This document shows positions 39,501 through 49,755 of a stretch of DNA of 64,000 nucleotides, in pieces; positions within the stretch are counted from its first letter, which is position 1, and every line of letters begins with the position of its first letter. Position numbers and translations under genes: made by a program. The DNA is from Verpa conica. Lineage: Eukaryota > Ascomycota > Pezizomycetes > Pezizales > Morchellaceae. The notes below the pieces were generated by a model that saw only the letters and a list, made by a program, of their open reading frames with translations, was not told the DNA's origin and ran no database searches. Location: assembly GCA_033030425.1 (NCBI GenBank), contig JAUFSD010000021.1:310001-374000 (forward strand), written 5' to 3'.

Positions 39501-41906
39501 TAAAAGCTAACCGCGAGTATATAATTGTACTTCATGAGTTAGAGGCCGTCTATATGATCGTCGTATTAAGTCTTTAGTTTCACTTATTTTTAATAGTAAA
39601 AGAAATAATAAATCTACCCACATAATTATTAATTGGGTGTGGTTAGCTGTCAAATCAAACTAGGCAGAAATAATAGGCCTATAGTCTCTAAGAAAGCAAT
39701 ATACTTGTGTTCTACCCTAATCACGTGCACTACAACCCTTACCACAATACTCTTGTTTTGTGTCATACACAAGTAAATGTATGTAACTTAATAGTCTTGT
39801 TCCCGGTTCTATATTTTCTGAACGTGGGGCTGGGCACGATACTACATGTACATGTAGTCATTCCTGCTATACTTATGAATAATCATCATCATCATCATCA
39901 TTCCTGCTATAATCCCTGTATACTCACCGAGTGATATCTCGTGAAGGTGGGCACATGAGTAGATAATTATAACACCGGCCAATAAATCTATACTAGCAGC
40001 TAATGATGATTTTTCTAAGATGAATTCTGTTATTCTTTTCTGTATATTTTAAAGTTCTGTAAGTATCCACTAAGAATAGAAAATTTCAACTTATATTTAT
40101 ATGGTATATCAGGGTTTACCATACTAGTTGTTGATTTATCTCCTGTATCCCCCACAATTAGTAATTTTCTAAATATTTGTATTGGGACGCCAAGATTCCA
40201 AGGGTGGCCAAATTTCTTTTCTTTATTCTCGCTGGAATAGTATAAATGCCCCACCACCACCGCCCCACTATTTTCTTCCCCAAAGCCTTTCAGCACTGAG
40301 CACCTTTACAGGACTCTTTCCCAATTCTCTAGGGATGTTCTCTACAACTAACCATCAGCTATATGAGATGGAGGAGAATCACTTCTGCTCCTGCAACCTA
40401 TTTGCGGGGCGGAGGTCATACTCCGGCTGGGGGTGTCGCCTCGCTCGGGCCCAAAGCTGTGATCCTCGTTGGGGGAGTCAAGGGTAACCGGGGGTATGGA
40501 CCACACTCTTCCGTCCGGCTCCTCTCATATTCTACCACTGTCAGGAACTCTACCTGATTTTTATTTTGCGGGTTTTTTTTTCGAAGTTTCCTCCTTTAGT
40601 TCTTTCCTTCTGGTTGCCGCGCGTGTGAGGGATTTTTGTGTTAGATTTGATCTTTGTTTTGCCTATCATGATCTTGTTTGGGTTTTCGGCTTTGGATTTA
40701 GGGTTTACTTGGATTTTGGGTTCGTTTGGGTTTTCGGTTTTGGCTGGCTTTTGGGTTTGTTTGGCTTTTGGCTTTTGGCTTTTGGCTTTGGTTGTCTCTA
40801 GGTTCTCGCTGGAGTTTTATCAAGGGGTGAGTTTTTATTTTTGGATTTCTACTGACTTCCCTAGGAGGCGTAAGATCTTTCCCCAGACCTTCTGCTATTC
40901 TCTTGGAGAAAAATTTTCTTTTGGGTTTTTATTATTTTCGGTAGGAAGGATCTAGCTTTTTTTTTACTCATAATCGCGCCACCAACCACAGGCAGAACTA
41001 CGGTATTTAGATAGGCGAATTGATGGAATGTTTCTGATAAGGGAGAGGAAGAAAACGGCAAAACCTCGGTGGTAATGGATAGGCAGCCTAATGCCTAGGA
41101 AGTCTTCTAATAAATGGTAAGAAGAACAAGCCACTGTAAAGCGAGTAAGGCTGCAACGTCACAGAAAGTTTCACATATACCGCAGACCTGAGAATGTTTA
41201 GTTATGTCAGAGATAAATTCCTTTTAGCGCAAGTATGGTAAAATTCCTATCTCGACTAATGATAGCGCCTATAAAAAGAGAACTTTGGTATTGCGTACTG
41301 TATCGAGGTCTAGTCGGAATCATAAGTGATCTCAGTATCGTATGTGAAAGGTTAAGTTATAGGCCACACTTAACTGTGTAGGGGCTTAGAAACTAATTAT
41401 CCAAGCATAAGACTATAGGAAAGATGGCTGGAGAGAGGGGTTGAGGGGGAGAGGGAGAGGGGGAGAGGGGGAGAGGGGATTATTTACTATCTTATTCTTT
41501 TCATGAGACTAGGTACAGTTTTGGAGACACTCAGTAAAGATAGAGATGTGGCGGGGTAAACCTCGTACAGTAGTTGTCGTGAAGAGCTGAGAAGGGTTAG
41601 AGTTCAGATTTATTGAGACTGGGAAGTGTTGATCAACAGTGGACTGGAAAGATAGGGAGAGCTTCATGTAGGAGCCTAACCAGCAGGTAGTTGGACATTG
41701 GGAAAGTAGTGGCTTGAAAGGCATTTTGCCTTTGTAGATTGTGTTTTATGGATTCTAACTGTACAAGTAGGATTGGGCACCAAGACGTCAGTATGAGGGA
41801 ATAATGAAGGAGGTACTAGTTGAATAATCCTAGTGGGGAAAGTCGCGTCTGTGGTGTAGGTTATAGCTGGGCAGATAGAAGAGCTATAGTATAATCCACA
41901 CATGTA
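36573..41906. other. Second gene-poor stretch, about 5.3 kb
   Basis: No firm gene. Simple repeats: (TA)n near 36824, (CAT)n near 39884-39901, TTTTGGC-type repeats near 40755-40795, and a G/A tract near 41426-41476 made of GGGGGAGA units. One TATCACTCG copy lies at 39928-39936 and overlapping TACATGTA palindromes near 39845. The only coding-like piece is the small G/C-rich frame at 40363-40557. Confidence 0.5.
40363..40557 (+). CDS. Possible small protein, 64 aa, uncertain
   Basis: A short G/C-rich frame in A/T-rich surroundings, about 120 bp after a TATAAAT word (40242). The peptide is basic and Gly-rich (YLRGGGHTPAGGVASLG, AVILVGGVKGNRG) and ends SYSTTVRNST, so a mitochondrial or ribosomal character is conceivable. 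No family is recognised, no introns are evident, and a longer overlapping frame exists. It may be a chance frame. Confidence 0.2.
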   Translation: MRWRRITSAPATYLRGGGHTPAGGVASLGPKAVILVGGVKGNRGYGPHSSVRLLSYSTTVRNST

Positions 41907-42317
41907 TATGTTCTGGCCCGTTGGGGGGACGTGCCTATCGGGGGGACTTCCCCTCAACGGGCCAACCTGTTGGAGGGACGTCCTCTATATGGGCCAGCCT
42001 ACGTCCCCTGTATGGGTAACAACATAAAAAAACCCTGGCTACAAAAAAACACTCAGAACAAAGCTTCCAGCCTCCTACAAATTTAATAAAGCATAGTATA
42101 AAATCCAAAAATATCTCAAATATAGTTCAAGATAGATTCATATTTTCTAGCTATTATTCTTATTCTTTTGAGTGTGCCTGTATTAATTAAGCTATACTTT
42201 GTTGGCTTGCCCATGGGTGTCCCTCCAACAGGTAGGCCATATATAGGGCACCTAACAGATTGCCCGTTGAGGGGACGTCCCCCCGATAGGCGCGTCCCCC
42301 CAACGGGCCAGAACATA
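41907..42317. mobile_element. 411-bp MITE with G/C-rich terminal inverted repeats
   Basis: The left end begins TATGTTCTGGCCCGTTGGGG and the right end carries its complement, with about 55 of 57 bases matching. Both ends are flanked by TA (41905-41906 and 42318-42319), the Tc1/mariner target. A second inverted pair lies just inside (CCTGTTGGAGGGAC near 41967 and its complement near 42221). The A/T-rich centre has no ORF, so it is a non-autonomous element. Its good preservation suggests a fairly recent insertion. Confidence 0.85.
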
Positions 42318-43885
42318 TAGATATCACTGTGTACTTATGAGTTGCAAGGTGCTACTGCTACTCATTACCGAGACTCACTAGCATTTGATATCAAACTCTG
42401 TGAGTGAGACCTCATAATCCTAAAACGTTTCCCTCCTACCTTCGTTGTTCATTCGTGCTCACATGAAGTCACTTAATATATGTAAGGAATTAATCGGGGT
42501 CGGTGGGGGAGGGATAAGTAAGTGGACTGTAAGGATATGGGTGTGTGTTTTTATATGGGTGTGTTGCGCACGTGTGTGGGTGCTATATGTGTTTTCGTAC
42601 CCGAAAATAGATATACGTGCGTCTTGTTACCTGTCGTGGAGATGTGTGCGTCCTGAGATACTCTGCAGAAAACGTGAGTATGGGAACAAGACTGTGTGCG
42701 CATTAGCAAAAGGGAGAACCCCGTGCCGTGAACCCCAATTAACTCTATCAGATATTATCCTATACCTCTTTGATTTAACACTTTCCCCACAGTATTATTA
42801 TTATCTCTTGCTATTTTAGAAGAGCTGGTCCGCTATTGACCCTGTGCAGTTAAAAAACAGTTTAACATAGCTTCATCTATTTTTGGCGATCACAGCGATC
42901 CGGAAACCTAGAGGTACATAGCAACAGAAGCAATTATTATGACAAGTATGACAAGTATGAAATTAATATTCAAGTTTTTGAATTGCACCTATAATATGAT
43001 TAAGGTTTATATCATAGCTTAGGCCATATCAGGAGCCTCTTAAGTGTAGTTTTTTGAGAATTGTTTCAGATTTGATGGTTGTCAAGCACGTATAGGTGCC
43101 TCTGGGGTTCCGGATTGCTTTGATTGTTAACAATATACCATATTCACGTATGATGATTGCGAGCGAACTCTGAGTTGAAGGAATCTTATCCCTTACACTG
43201 TCACACGCAACCGTTCGGGACCCGTCTTTCAATTATATAACCAACCATAACACCTCTAGATATTACAGGAATTATGCCAGAGCATTCTCTAAAACGTGAT
43301 CATTATAGATTCAATGGGTTATAGATAGTGATTGGGTAGCGAGGCTGGGAAGTTAGAGTTATGGCAAAGACCGGTCCGCTCGGGGCCGTCAGCGGTCCAA
43401 GAGATACTGTTTACACACTGAGCTTTTATCCTGGGGGGGGTAGAATATTGGGTGTTTTTTATTGTTATTGGAACAGGTATACTAGTGTAGGGATATCAAG
43501 GTATTGGACCTCATGTATTATGCGACTAAAGAAATTCTATTGGTCAACTGAATACATCATGTATACAAGGCTCTGGCATAAAGTGACCGAACACCCGGGG
43601 TCCGCATGCAGGATGGAGTGGCGGGTAGGAGGCAGGTAATAGTGAACAAAAGCCACGAGAATCTTGTTGCAACTAAATAAAAACTCGTCACTAAAAGCAT
43701 CATAGGGGTTCACATAGAAACAAGAAATACAATTATGAGAACAAGAACACAAAAGAGAAAGAGAGGTATTAGAGAATGCCCCTCAAGATTTCCGGGGTTT
43801 TTTTGTAAAAAGTCTTCAGAGGGAAAAAAGTATAAGAGAGAGCAAATTCCACGCAAATAATTTTAGTCTAAACACAACAGCAATC
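42318..43885. other. Intergenic
   Basis: No supported gene. A GTGTGT-rich stretch (42535-42600) gives a 124-codon frame of low-complexity composition that I do not accept. The last 250 bp should contain the left end of the Tc1 element below, but I could not define its terminal repeat. Confidence 0.45.
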
Positions 43886-46417
43886 ATGAATCAAGCTCCT
43901 ACCATTGAATTCCTTTGCCATAATGATACTTTGTCTGAATCTTCTAGTTGGGAAATAATTACACTAGAAGAGGAAGCTGAGCTTATTGAGCTTTCTACCA
44001 GCACAGATTCAGATACAGAGATCGATACTCCAAAATCTGTTGCCGAGTCTTTCGCCGAGATTGATGCCGAGTCCCCTCTACCCCTACAGCCTCCTTGCCC
44101 TACAAAGCCTTTAGCGAGAGTAGAACTTTCTACAAGCATTCGTTCAAAAGTTCGAGCACTCCGTACTATAGCACTATGGCCCTTTCGCAAAATTGGCGCC
44201 GAGCTTGGTATGTAACGGGGGCACTCCCAGGGGAGTACTGCCGTACCAAAAAAAACCAACAACCTCCCTTTCTGACGAGAAGCTTCAGCAGCGAGGCTTA
44301 GAACCGCTCGTCAACACGGAAGGTCGACAGTCCCTAGGCAAAACAGGAATAAGGATTTAATGGGTCAATAACTAAAGACTTTAAAAGGCTCTGCTTCCCA
44401 GGGGAAGACAAACGTCTTTAGCGAAGAGTATGAGGGTCTTTGAACAACGGTTGTTCGTTGACTAGCAAGAATGATTGTCCTGGGGGAAGGACGGGTTTAA
44501 GCTATGAATTTTGATTGCGAGCAGGCTGCCAAGGAGCGGGGAACAGTTCCTCCGTGCTTGGAAATCAACTGAGTCTAGAGCGCCCCTAAGAACTAGCGGG
44601 GTCGATAGACTAGCGACTAAAAAGCGTTGGTTACTAAAAGCTCTGTAACTTTTGCTAGAATGGTCCGATTTCAAATCCGATTGCACCTATAGATTTGCAG
44701 CACTGTCCCCCATATACCCTCCGAGTTTAGTTCGGTTGGACGAATTTTCCTGACGGTTTTGGGGTTATTTTTGGGGTCCAAAACTTGTCTTTTTGTTAGG
44801 GAATCAGCAACTCAGGGGGGGCCCCCTCTGCAAACGGCGGGTGGCACAGTGGGGCGCCTTGCGGGTATTAGAAAACACAGAGTCCCCTAGGCAGGGTAAC
44901 CCACTGGTGATTCCTGCCGTTGCTTAGATTCCTTTCCCACGTTCCTAGTCCAACCTGGAGACGTGGTGGAGAAGTAATCTTGATCCATAAAGACCTTAGG
45001 GCGAAGCACAAGGCATAGCCCCGTATGATTCGATTCATGACGCCGCCAGGTTAATTATTACTTTTGCTGGCGGCCCTAACTACTAAGCATAGCTTTGCTC
45101 TCATCTCACGGCTCTCGGCCTCCCATAAGGTTGGCCATCAGCGAAGCCGTTGTTATTCCTCCTAGAGGAACAGGAGCTTAACTCTGTTCATGGAGGCAAC
45201 TGCTTCAGTCTCATTGCACTAGTATCTCCCGTAGCTACAAGCTACAGACGCATTACTCTGGTCTCTGTTGCATACCGATGACGGTGAGCTTCACTCCGTC
45301 CTAGGAGCTCGCCAGCTCGCTTAGGAATCGGGCTATCATAGTAATGACTTTCCTTAGTATCTATTGACCGGAATGGGATAGCTAGTCCTATCCCTCAAGG
45401 GAGATCCTTAGGAGTCTCTATATGGAGAGGTACTTGAGACTAGTCATGACGAAGGTTAGATCGTCACATGGTATCCCTCTAGCTACTGTCTATAGTATTT
45501 GTCAACACCCTTCTACTCCTAGTCACAAAAGAACCGGTCGCCCTCGAGTTTTAACAGCACCAGTTCGGTTGCATTTGATTAGTCATGCTACTTTAACTCA
45601 AGAAAATCGGCGCAAACCACTGTTACAAATTGCTGAGGAGATTGGTATTTCTGTAAATGAAAGAACGCTCCGCCAAGCCTTTGCAGACCAGGGTTACCAT
45701 CGCCGAGTAGCTCGTATCAAACCCTACCTATCACTTAAAGCAAAACTTAAACGATACGACTGGGCACAGACAGTACAGGACTGGCGTGCCGAGGATTTTC
45801 GAAAAGTTATATGGACAGATGAGAGTGCATTTAACGTTGGTGGCTTTGCAGGGAACACATGGGTTACACGATTACCAGAAGAGGAATATATAGAAGATTG
45901 TTTAGTCCCTAAATTCCGGAAATTGGATACTATTATGGTATGGGGGTGTATCTATCGTGATACTAAAGGGCCTTTAGTATTTTGGGATAAAAAAGTATGG
46001 GGTTCTACAATCAATGGTCCCAGGTACTGTGTGTATATTGTTCGTCCTCATCTATACCCATTTTGGGAAGAAAAGTCTCGGCAAATTCTCGATTATGTTT
46101 ATCTTATGCAAGATGGTGCTCCTCCCCACCGTGCAAAATATACTACAGAGGTTTTAAAAGAGCTAGAGATATTGAATTATTTTTTTTCTTGGCCAGGAAG
46201 CTCTCCAGATTGCAATCCTATTGAGAATGTATGGCGCATTATGAAAGACAGAATTGGTAGGCGCATACCTCATCCTACCACCAATATTACACTCCGAGTA
46301 GCTATTCAAGAAGAGTGGAATGCAATCACAAGCGAAGAGATTGCTTCTGTTATTGACTCTATGCCTGACCGCATTGCGGCTGTGACAGCCGCAAATGGTG
46401 GCCATACTCGCTACTAG
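43886..46417 (+). mobile_element. Tc1-type transposase gene split by a solo LTR
   Basis: The coding parts are 43886-44210 and 45474-46417. Without the insert and one copy of its target duplication they read as one frame of 422 aa with no other stop. An acidic N-terminal region is followed by a helix-turn-helix (SKVRALRTIALWPFRKIGAE, cut directly after this), then GRPRVLT, NERTLRQAF, and the DDE nuclease: Asp in WTDES, Asp in MQDGAPPH, Glu in NPIENVW. I count 36 residues between the last two catalytic positions, against 34 in classical Tc1. The protein would bind element ends and carry out cut-and-paste transposition into TA. The rest of the gene being intact shows that the LTR insertion is young compared with other transposon debris here. 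Terminal inverted repeats were not found by eye. Confidence 0.88.
44211..45468. mobile_element. Solo LTR, 1258 bp, nested in the transposase gene
   Basis: The insert starts TGTAACGGGGGCACTCCC and ends CGTCACA, so it has the TG...CA ends of a long terminal repeat. It is flanked by the 5-bp direct repeat TGGTA (44206-44210 and 45469-45473). It has no ORF. A lone LTR is what remains after recombination between the two LTRs of a retrotransposon. At 1.26 kb it is long for a fungal LTR. It lies inside the helix-turn-helix codons of the transposase and introduces a stop two codons in. Confidence 0.8.
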
Positions 46418-46678
46418 GACTTTTACCAGATGGTACTATCTTCACCCGCAACCACAAAATCATTATAAGCTGGAGAATACTAACACAAAACAGGACCCCC
46501 AAACGAAATTGAGTTATAGTTAAAGGGTGGAAATGGTTTCTAATTCTCTTTACTATTATTTATGTACTTTTCACTTTTTTCATGAAAGCCGCAATGTTTA
46601 GCTATAGTACAAAATTACACTCGCTTATCTCTAAGGCAGACCCATGCCCGTTCGGTCACTTTATCCCAGAGCCTTGTA

Positions 46679-46858
46679 CTCGTGTCAGGGCTAAAGTATT
46701 GGGACACGCTGAAAAGGGAAATATAACGATTGCACAGACCCGTGACGCAATCAAACGCAGTAAAAACAGTGAAGCACGGTGGTAGCAACAGAGAAAAATA
46801 GTGACCGCTCAGATCCGTGACAGCCTGGTCTGTCCCAATACTTTAGCCCTGACACGAG
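46679..46858. mobile_element. 180-bp MITE with perfect 28-bp terminal inverted repeats
   Basis: Left end CTCGTGTCAGGGCTAAAGTA and on to ATTGGGACA; the right end is its perfect complement over 28 bp. TA flanks both sides (46677-46678, 46859-46860). Internal words match the truncated element at 30890-31322, so this is an internally deleted relative of that Tc1/mariner family. Perfect arms indicate recent mobility. An open frame overlapping it is chance. Confidence 0.85.
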
Positions 46859-47106
46859 TACATGTATGTATACAATGTACCGTGTAACTCTTAGTACGTA
46901 ATCGTAAGTATATGCCAAGAGTTACCCTCCCCAACGCCTCATCTCACGCCACCAATTGCGGGTCTCGTGACTGTTTCAGGCATCTCATCGCTGACGTCTT
47001 CCACCGCCTTCTCCACACCGACTGCTAACTATATCTTCACCTCTATCACCCTCCTACTTCAACTCTTCGACAACTTATGACAGCTTCATCATCACAACTA
47101 AATACC

Positions 47107-48043
47107 ATGGCCAGCCCACAAGCCTCTTCCCAGCCCGCTGCCTACGGAACCGACGCAGAGCGTTACACCCGTCCACCTCCCGCGTATGGCGGCGACCAGT
47201 CACCTCTCCTTGGGGAACCTCGTAGTAGCGAGGATAATGTTCGCCTCCCCTTATTCTAATTTCATCATATCTCTTCGCCCCGCTGATAGTTCTACGTAGC
47301 TTCCCGATGACTTTAAATACTCTACCTCTGTTGCTGAAGCAACCATCGACATCCGCCACGCCTTCGTCCGTAAGGTCTATGCGATCCTGACAGTTCAGCT
47401 CGTCTCCACTGCCATCTTCAGTTCCATCTCCTTCTTTAACCAGTCCTTTAAGACGTGGATTCAGACAAATACATGGATGCTTATTATCTGCATGCTCGGC
47501 TCCTTCGGACTTCTTTTTGCAACCTACTGGAAAAGGAAGAGTTACCCGACTAATCTCATCTTCCTCTCTGGTTTTACCCTCGTAGAAGCGTACACCATCG
47601 CTGTCATTACTAGCTTTTATGATAGCCGGATCGTTCTTGAAGCAGTTATTATCACCGGTGCGTTGTTTGCGGGGCTCACCCTATTCGCATTCCAGACAAA
47701 ATACGACTTCAGCAGCTGGTATAGCTATCTCTACGGGGCTCTGTGGTTTTTGGTCTTATTCGGATTCATCTCTATTTTCTTCCCGCATAACGGATGGGTC
47801 GAGTTGGCGTACAGTGGTGTCGCTGCACTACTGTTCAGTGCCTATATTTTGGTGGATACGCAATTGATTCTTAGACGGGTACATGTGGACGAGGAAATTT
47901 CTGCGGCAATTAGTTTGTACTTGGATATTATCAACCTGTTCTTAGCGTGGGTACCCCTGGCTCAGTTTATATGGTATTTGATACTAATAAAACCTTTTGA
48001 CTATAGTATCCTCCGCATCCTGAACGCTACTAGTGACAACTAA
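47107..48043 (+). CDS. BXI1: Bax inhibitor-1 / TMBIM family protein (Bxi1/Ybh3-like)
   Basis: Exons 47107-47238, 47300-47946 and 48007-48043 give 271 aa. An alternative ATG at 47077 adds ten residues; I chose 47107 for its ACCATGG context. Intron 1 (61 nt) has an unusual GTTCGC donor. Intron 2 (60 nt) has GTGGGT, a perfect TACTAAT branch word and CTATAG, and restores the family end NLFLAILRILN. The soluble N-terminus is Pro/Ser-rich (PPPAYGG, SPLLGEPR, then PDDFKY). Seven membrane helices follow, with TYWKRKSYPTN, QTKYDF, YILVDTQLI and LYLDIINLFLA as family marks. The Asp in YILVDTQ and the downstream DIIN Asp form the calcium/pH sensor of the family. Such proteins leak calcium from ER or vacuole membranes and modulate stress-induced death. 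Confidence 0.92.
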
Positions 48044-49755
48044 GCTCGACACAAGCTCTATGGGCAAGTTAATAAGTTTCGGGGAAGGGTGTCGAGTGGA
48101 CTCTATTACTATGCTGTCTGGTATCCGTTGATTCATCGCAGCTGCTTTGAACTCAATATTACAAAAAACGAAAATTGTATGCTGGTATAGGGGCTAGGGG
48201 TTCGAGGGAGTTTATATATTCGCTACAAGGAGATGAGGGGCGGGCAGGATGGGAGTATCAGGGTTTTTCTGGCTTTGTTTTCCTTGTTTGCTGTTGATTT
48301 TTCAGGCTTGAGTAGTCCTTGTGTGCTTTTTGATCAGGTATCAATCGGGATGGGTTTTTTTCTGCTTTATTGTTTGTAATTGTACTGGGATGGGTTTGGT
48401 ATTTTCGTTAGTGTGTTCCGATTACTTCACCTGGAAAACAAAAACAAAAACATCTGCTTTATTATTTGATGAGTTTTCAGTACTGATTAAACTACAAAAT
48501 ATTATCTACTCAGAAGCTTTAGTATCACTAATCTGTTGAGTGTTTCTGTAATTCCGTAGATCTGATAACAACATCTGGCTAGTCTCACTTCCAAGAGAGA
48601 ATCCAGTCAAAATATAGTAGGGATACATGTACTTCTATATTTTATCCTTAAACACAAACCATCACTCGAGCCTGCTAATCACATGCGTGTCAGGTCTAGG
48701 GGGGAGGAAGTGAGTAAAGGATATGATACCACTAGGCCTTAAAAATCCATCTTCTCTTTAATAGTACATATTCTAGTAGCCCAATGACCCACTAGTATAT
48801 ACCTAGCAAAGAAAAACTACTAACAGCAACAAAAGGGCCTCCCACATAGATGAGCACTCTGCCACCTAACACGAGCAGTAGTTGTGGCCTAGACCTATAA
48901 TGTCTACTCGCGACAAGCAGTAAGTACCCAAAAATTTAGGCCTCTAATAGGGAATATCTATTGGATAAGGAGGCTTTTCTGTGGAATGTATATCTGTCTA
49001 TTCGTGAGAATACCCACTTGTATTTCCGGGAACTTATTGCCTGTCATGAGTAGGCGGGGTTCGAAATAACAGCACTAGGCCGATGTTCTAGCTAAAAAAA
49101 AAGTCAATACATCTTCGTAAAACCCCTCTTTCAACTTAGATATAAATATACATATATGTAAACTACATGTACTTGCTTTAAGTGTATAATCCACGTCTAG
49201 ATGAGTGATAACTCGTAATAGTGTCTCAAGCAGTAAGCTATTTACTAGAATATTAAATGGAGCAATATCTCCAGGGGTTAGGTCTAAGAAGAGCAAACAT
49301 TTTTCTATTCGGGTGGACTACGTCCTTAGCATTACTAGCTGGTCCGTGAAGGTTTTGTGCTTCTTAGCGCGTCATCCCAGTGCTGGGTCGTTTCCACCAA
49401 TGCTTTGTGCAGGACCAGTGGTCATGTGATATATTGACACATACATGTAGGTTTATTCGCCCTCTGGCCCTTATCAGACTGTCATCATCAAGACTAATCT
49501 TTATGCACAGTCGTCTGGTGTAATCTTCAATAGGCTGAACGGTACGTATGGTAGTGGATGCTTGCGCTATCTAGAGAGAGGATCTGTAGCAGGGTCTGAA
49601 AATCAATCAGGTTTCTAATGTCGTACAAGGTGAGTTTCTTATCCCTGTCGGTGTTGACCTATAAACCCTGTCTCACTCAGCCCTAAGGACGGGGCTCATT
49701 ATAAGTTCTACGACGCGTGCGATGGGTTCAGATAGTGGAAGTACTTCCTAAAGCC
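48044..49755. other. Intergenic
   Basis: No gene seen. T-rich 3' flank of the BXI1-like gene, then A/T-rich DNA with TACATGTA palindromes near 48626, 49165 and 49442, and a near-match of the TATCACTCG motif near 49203. The promoter of the ankyrin-CorA gene should lie in the last few hundred bases. Confidence 0.5.

Noticed and set aside
42445..42819. 124-codon frame rich in Val, Cys and Trp
   Set aside because: It comes from a GTGTGT-rich stretch and has a low-complexity composition.
44211..45468. Reading the transposase interruption as a self-splicing or spliceosomal intron (it begins near GTATGT)
   Set aside because: No AG acceptor lies at the exact junction, while a 5-bp duplication and TG...CA ends fit an LTR insertion.
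46582..46785. 67-codon frame after the transposase
   Set aside because: It runs into the 180-bp MITE and is a chance frame.
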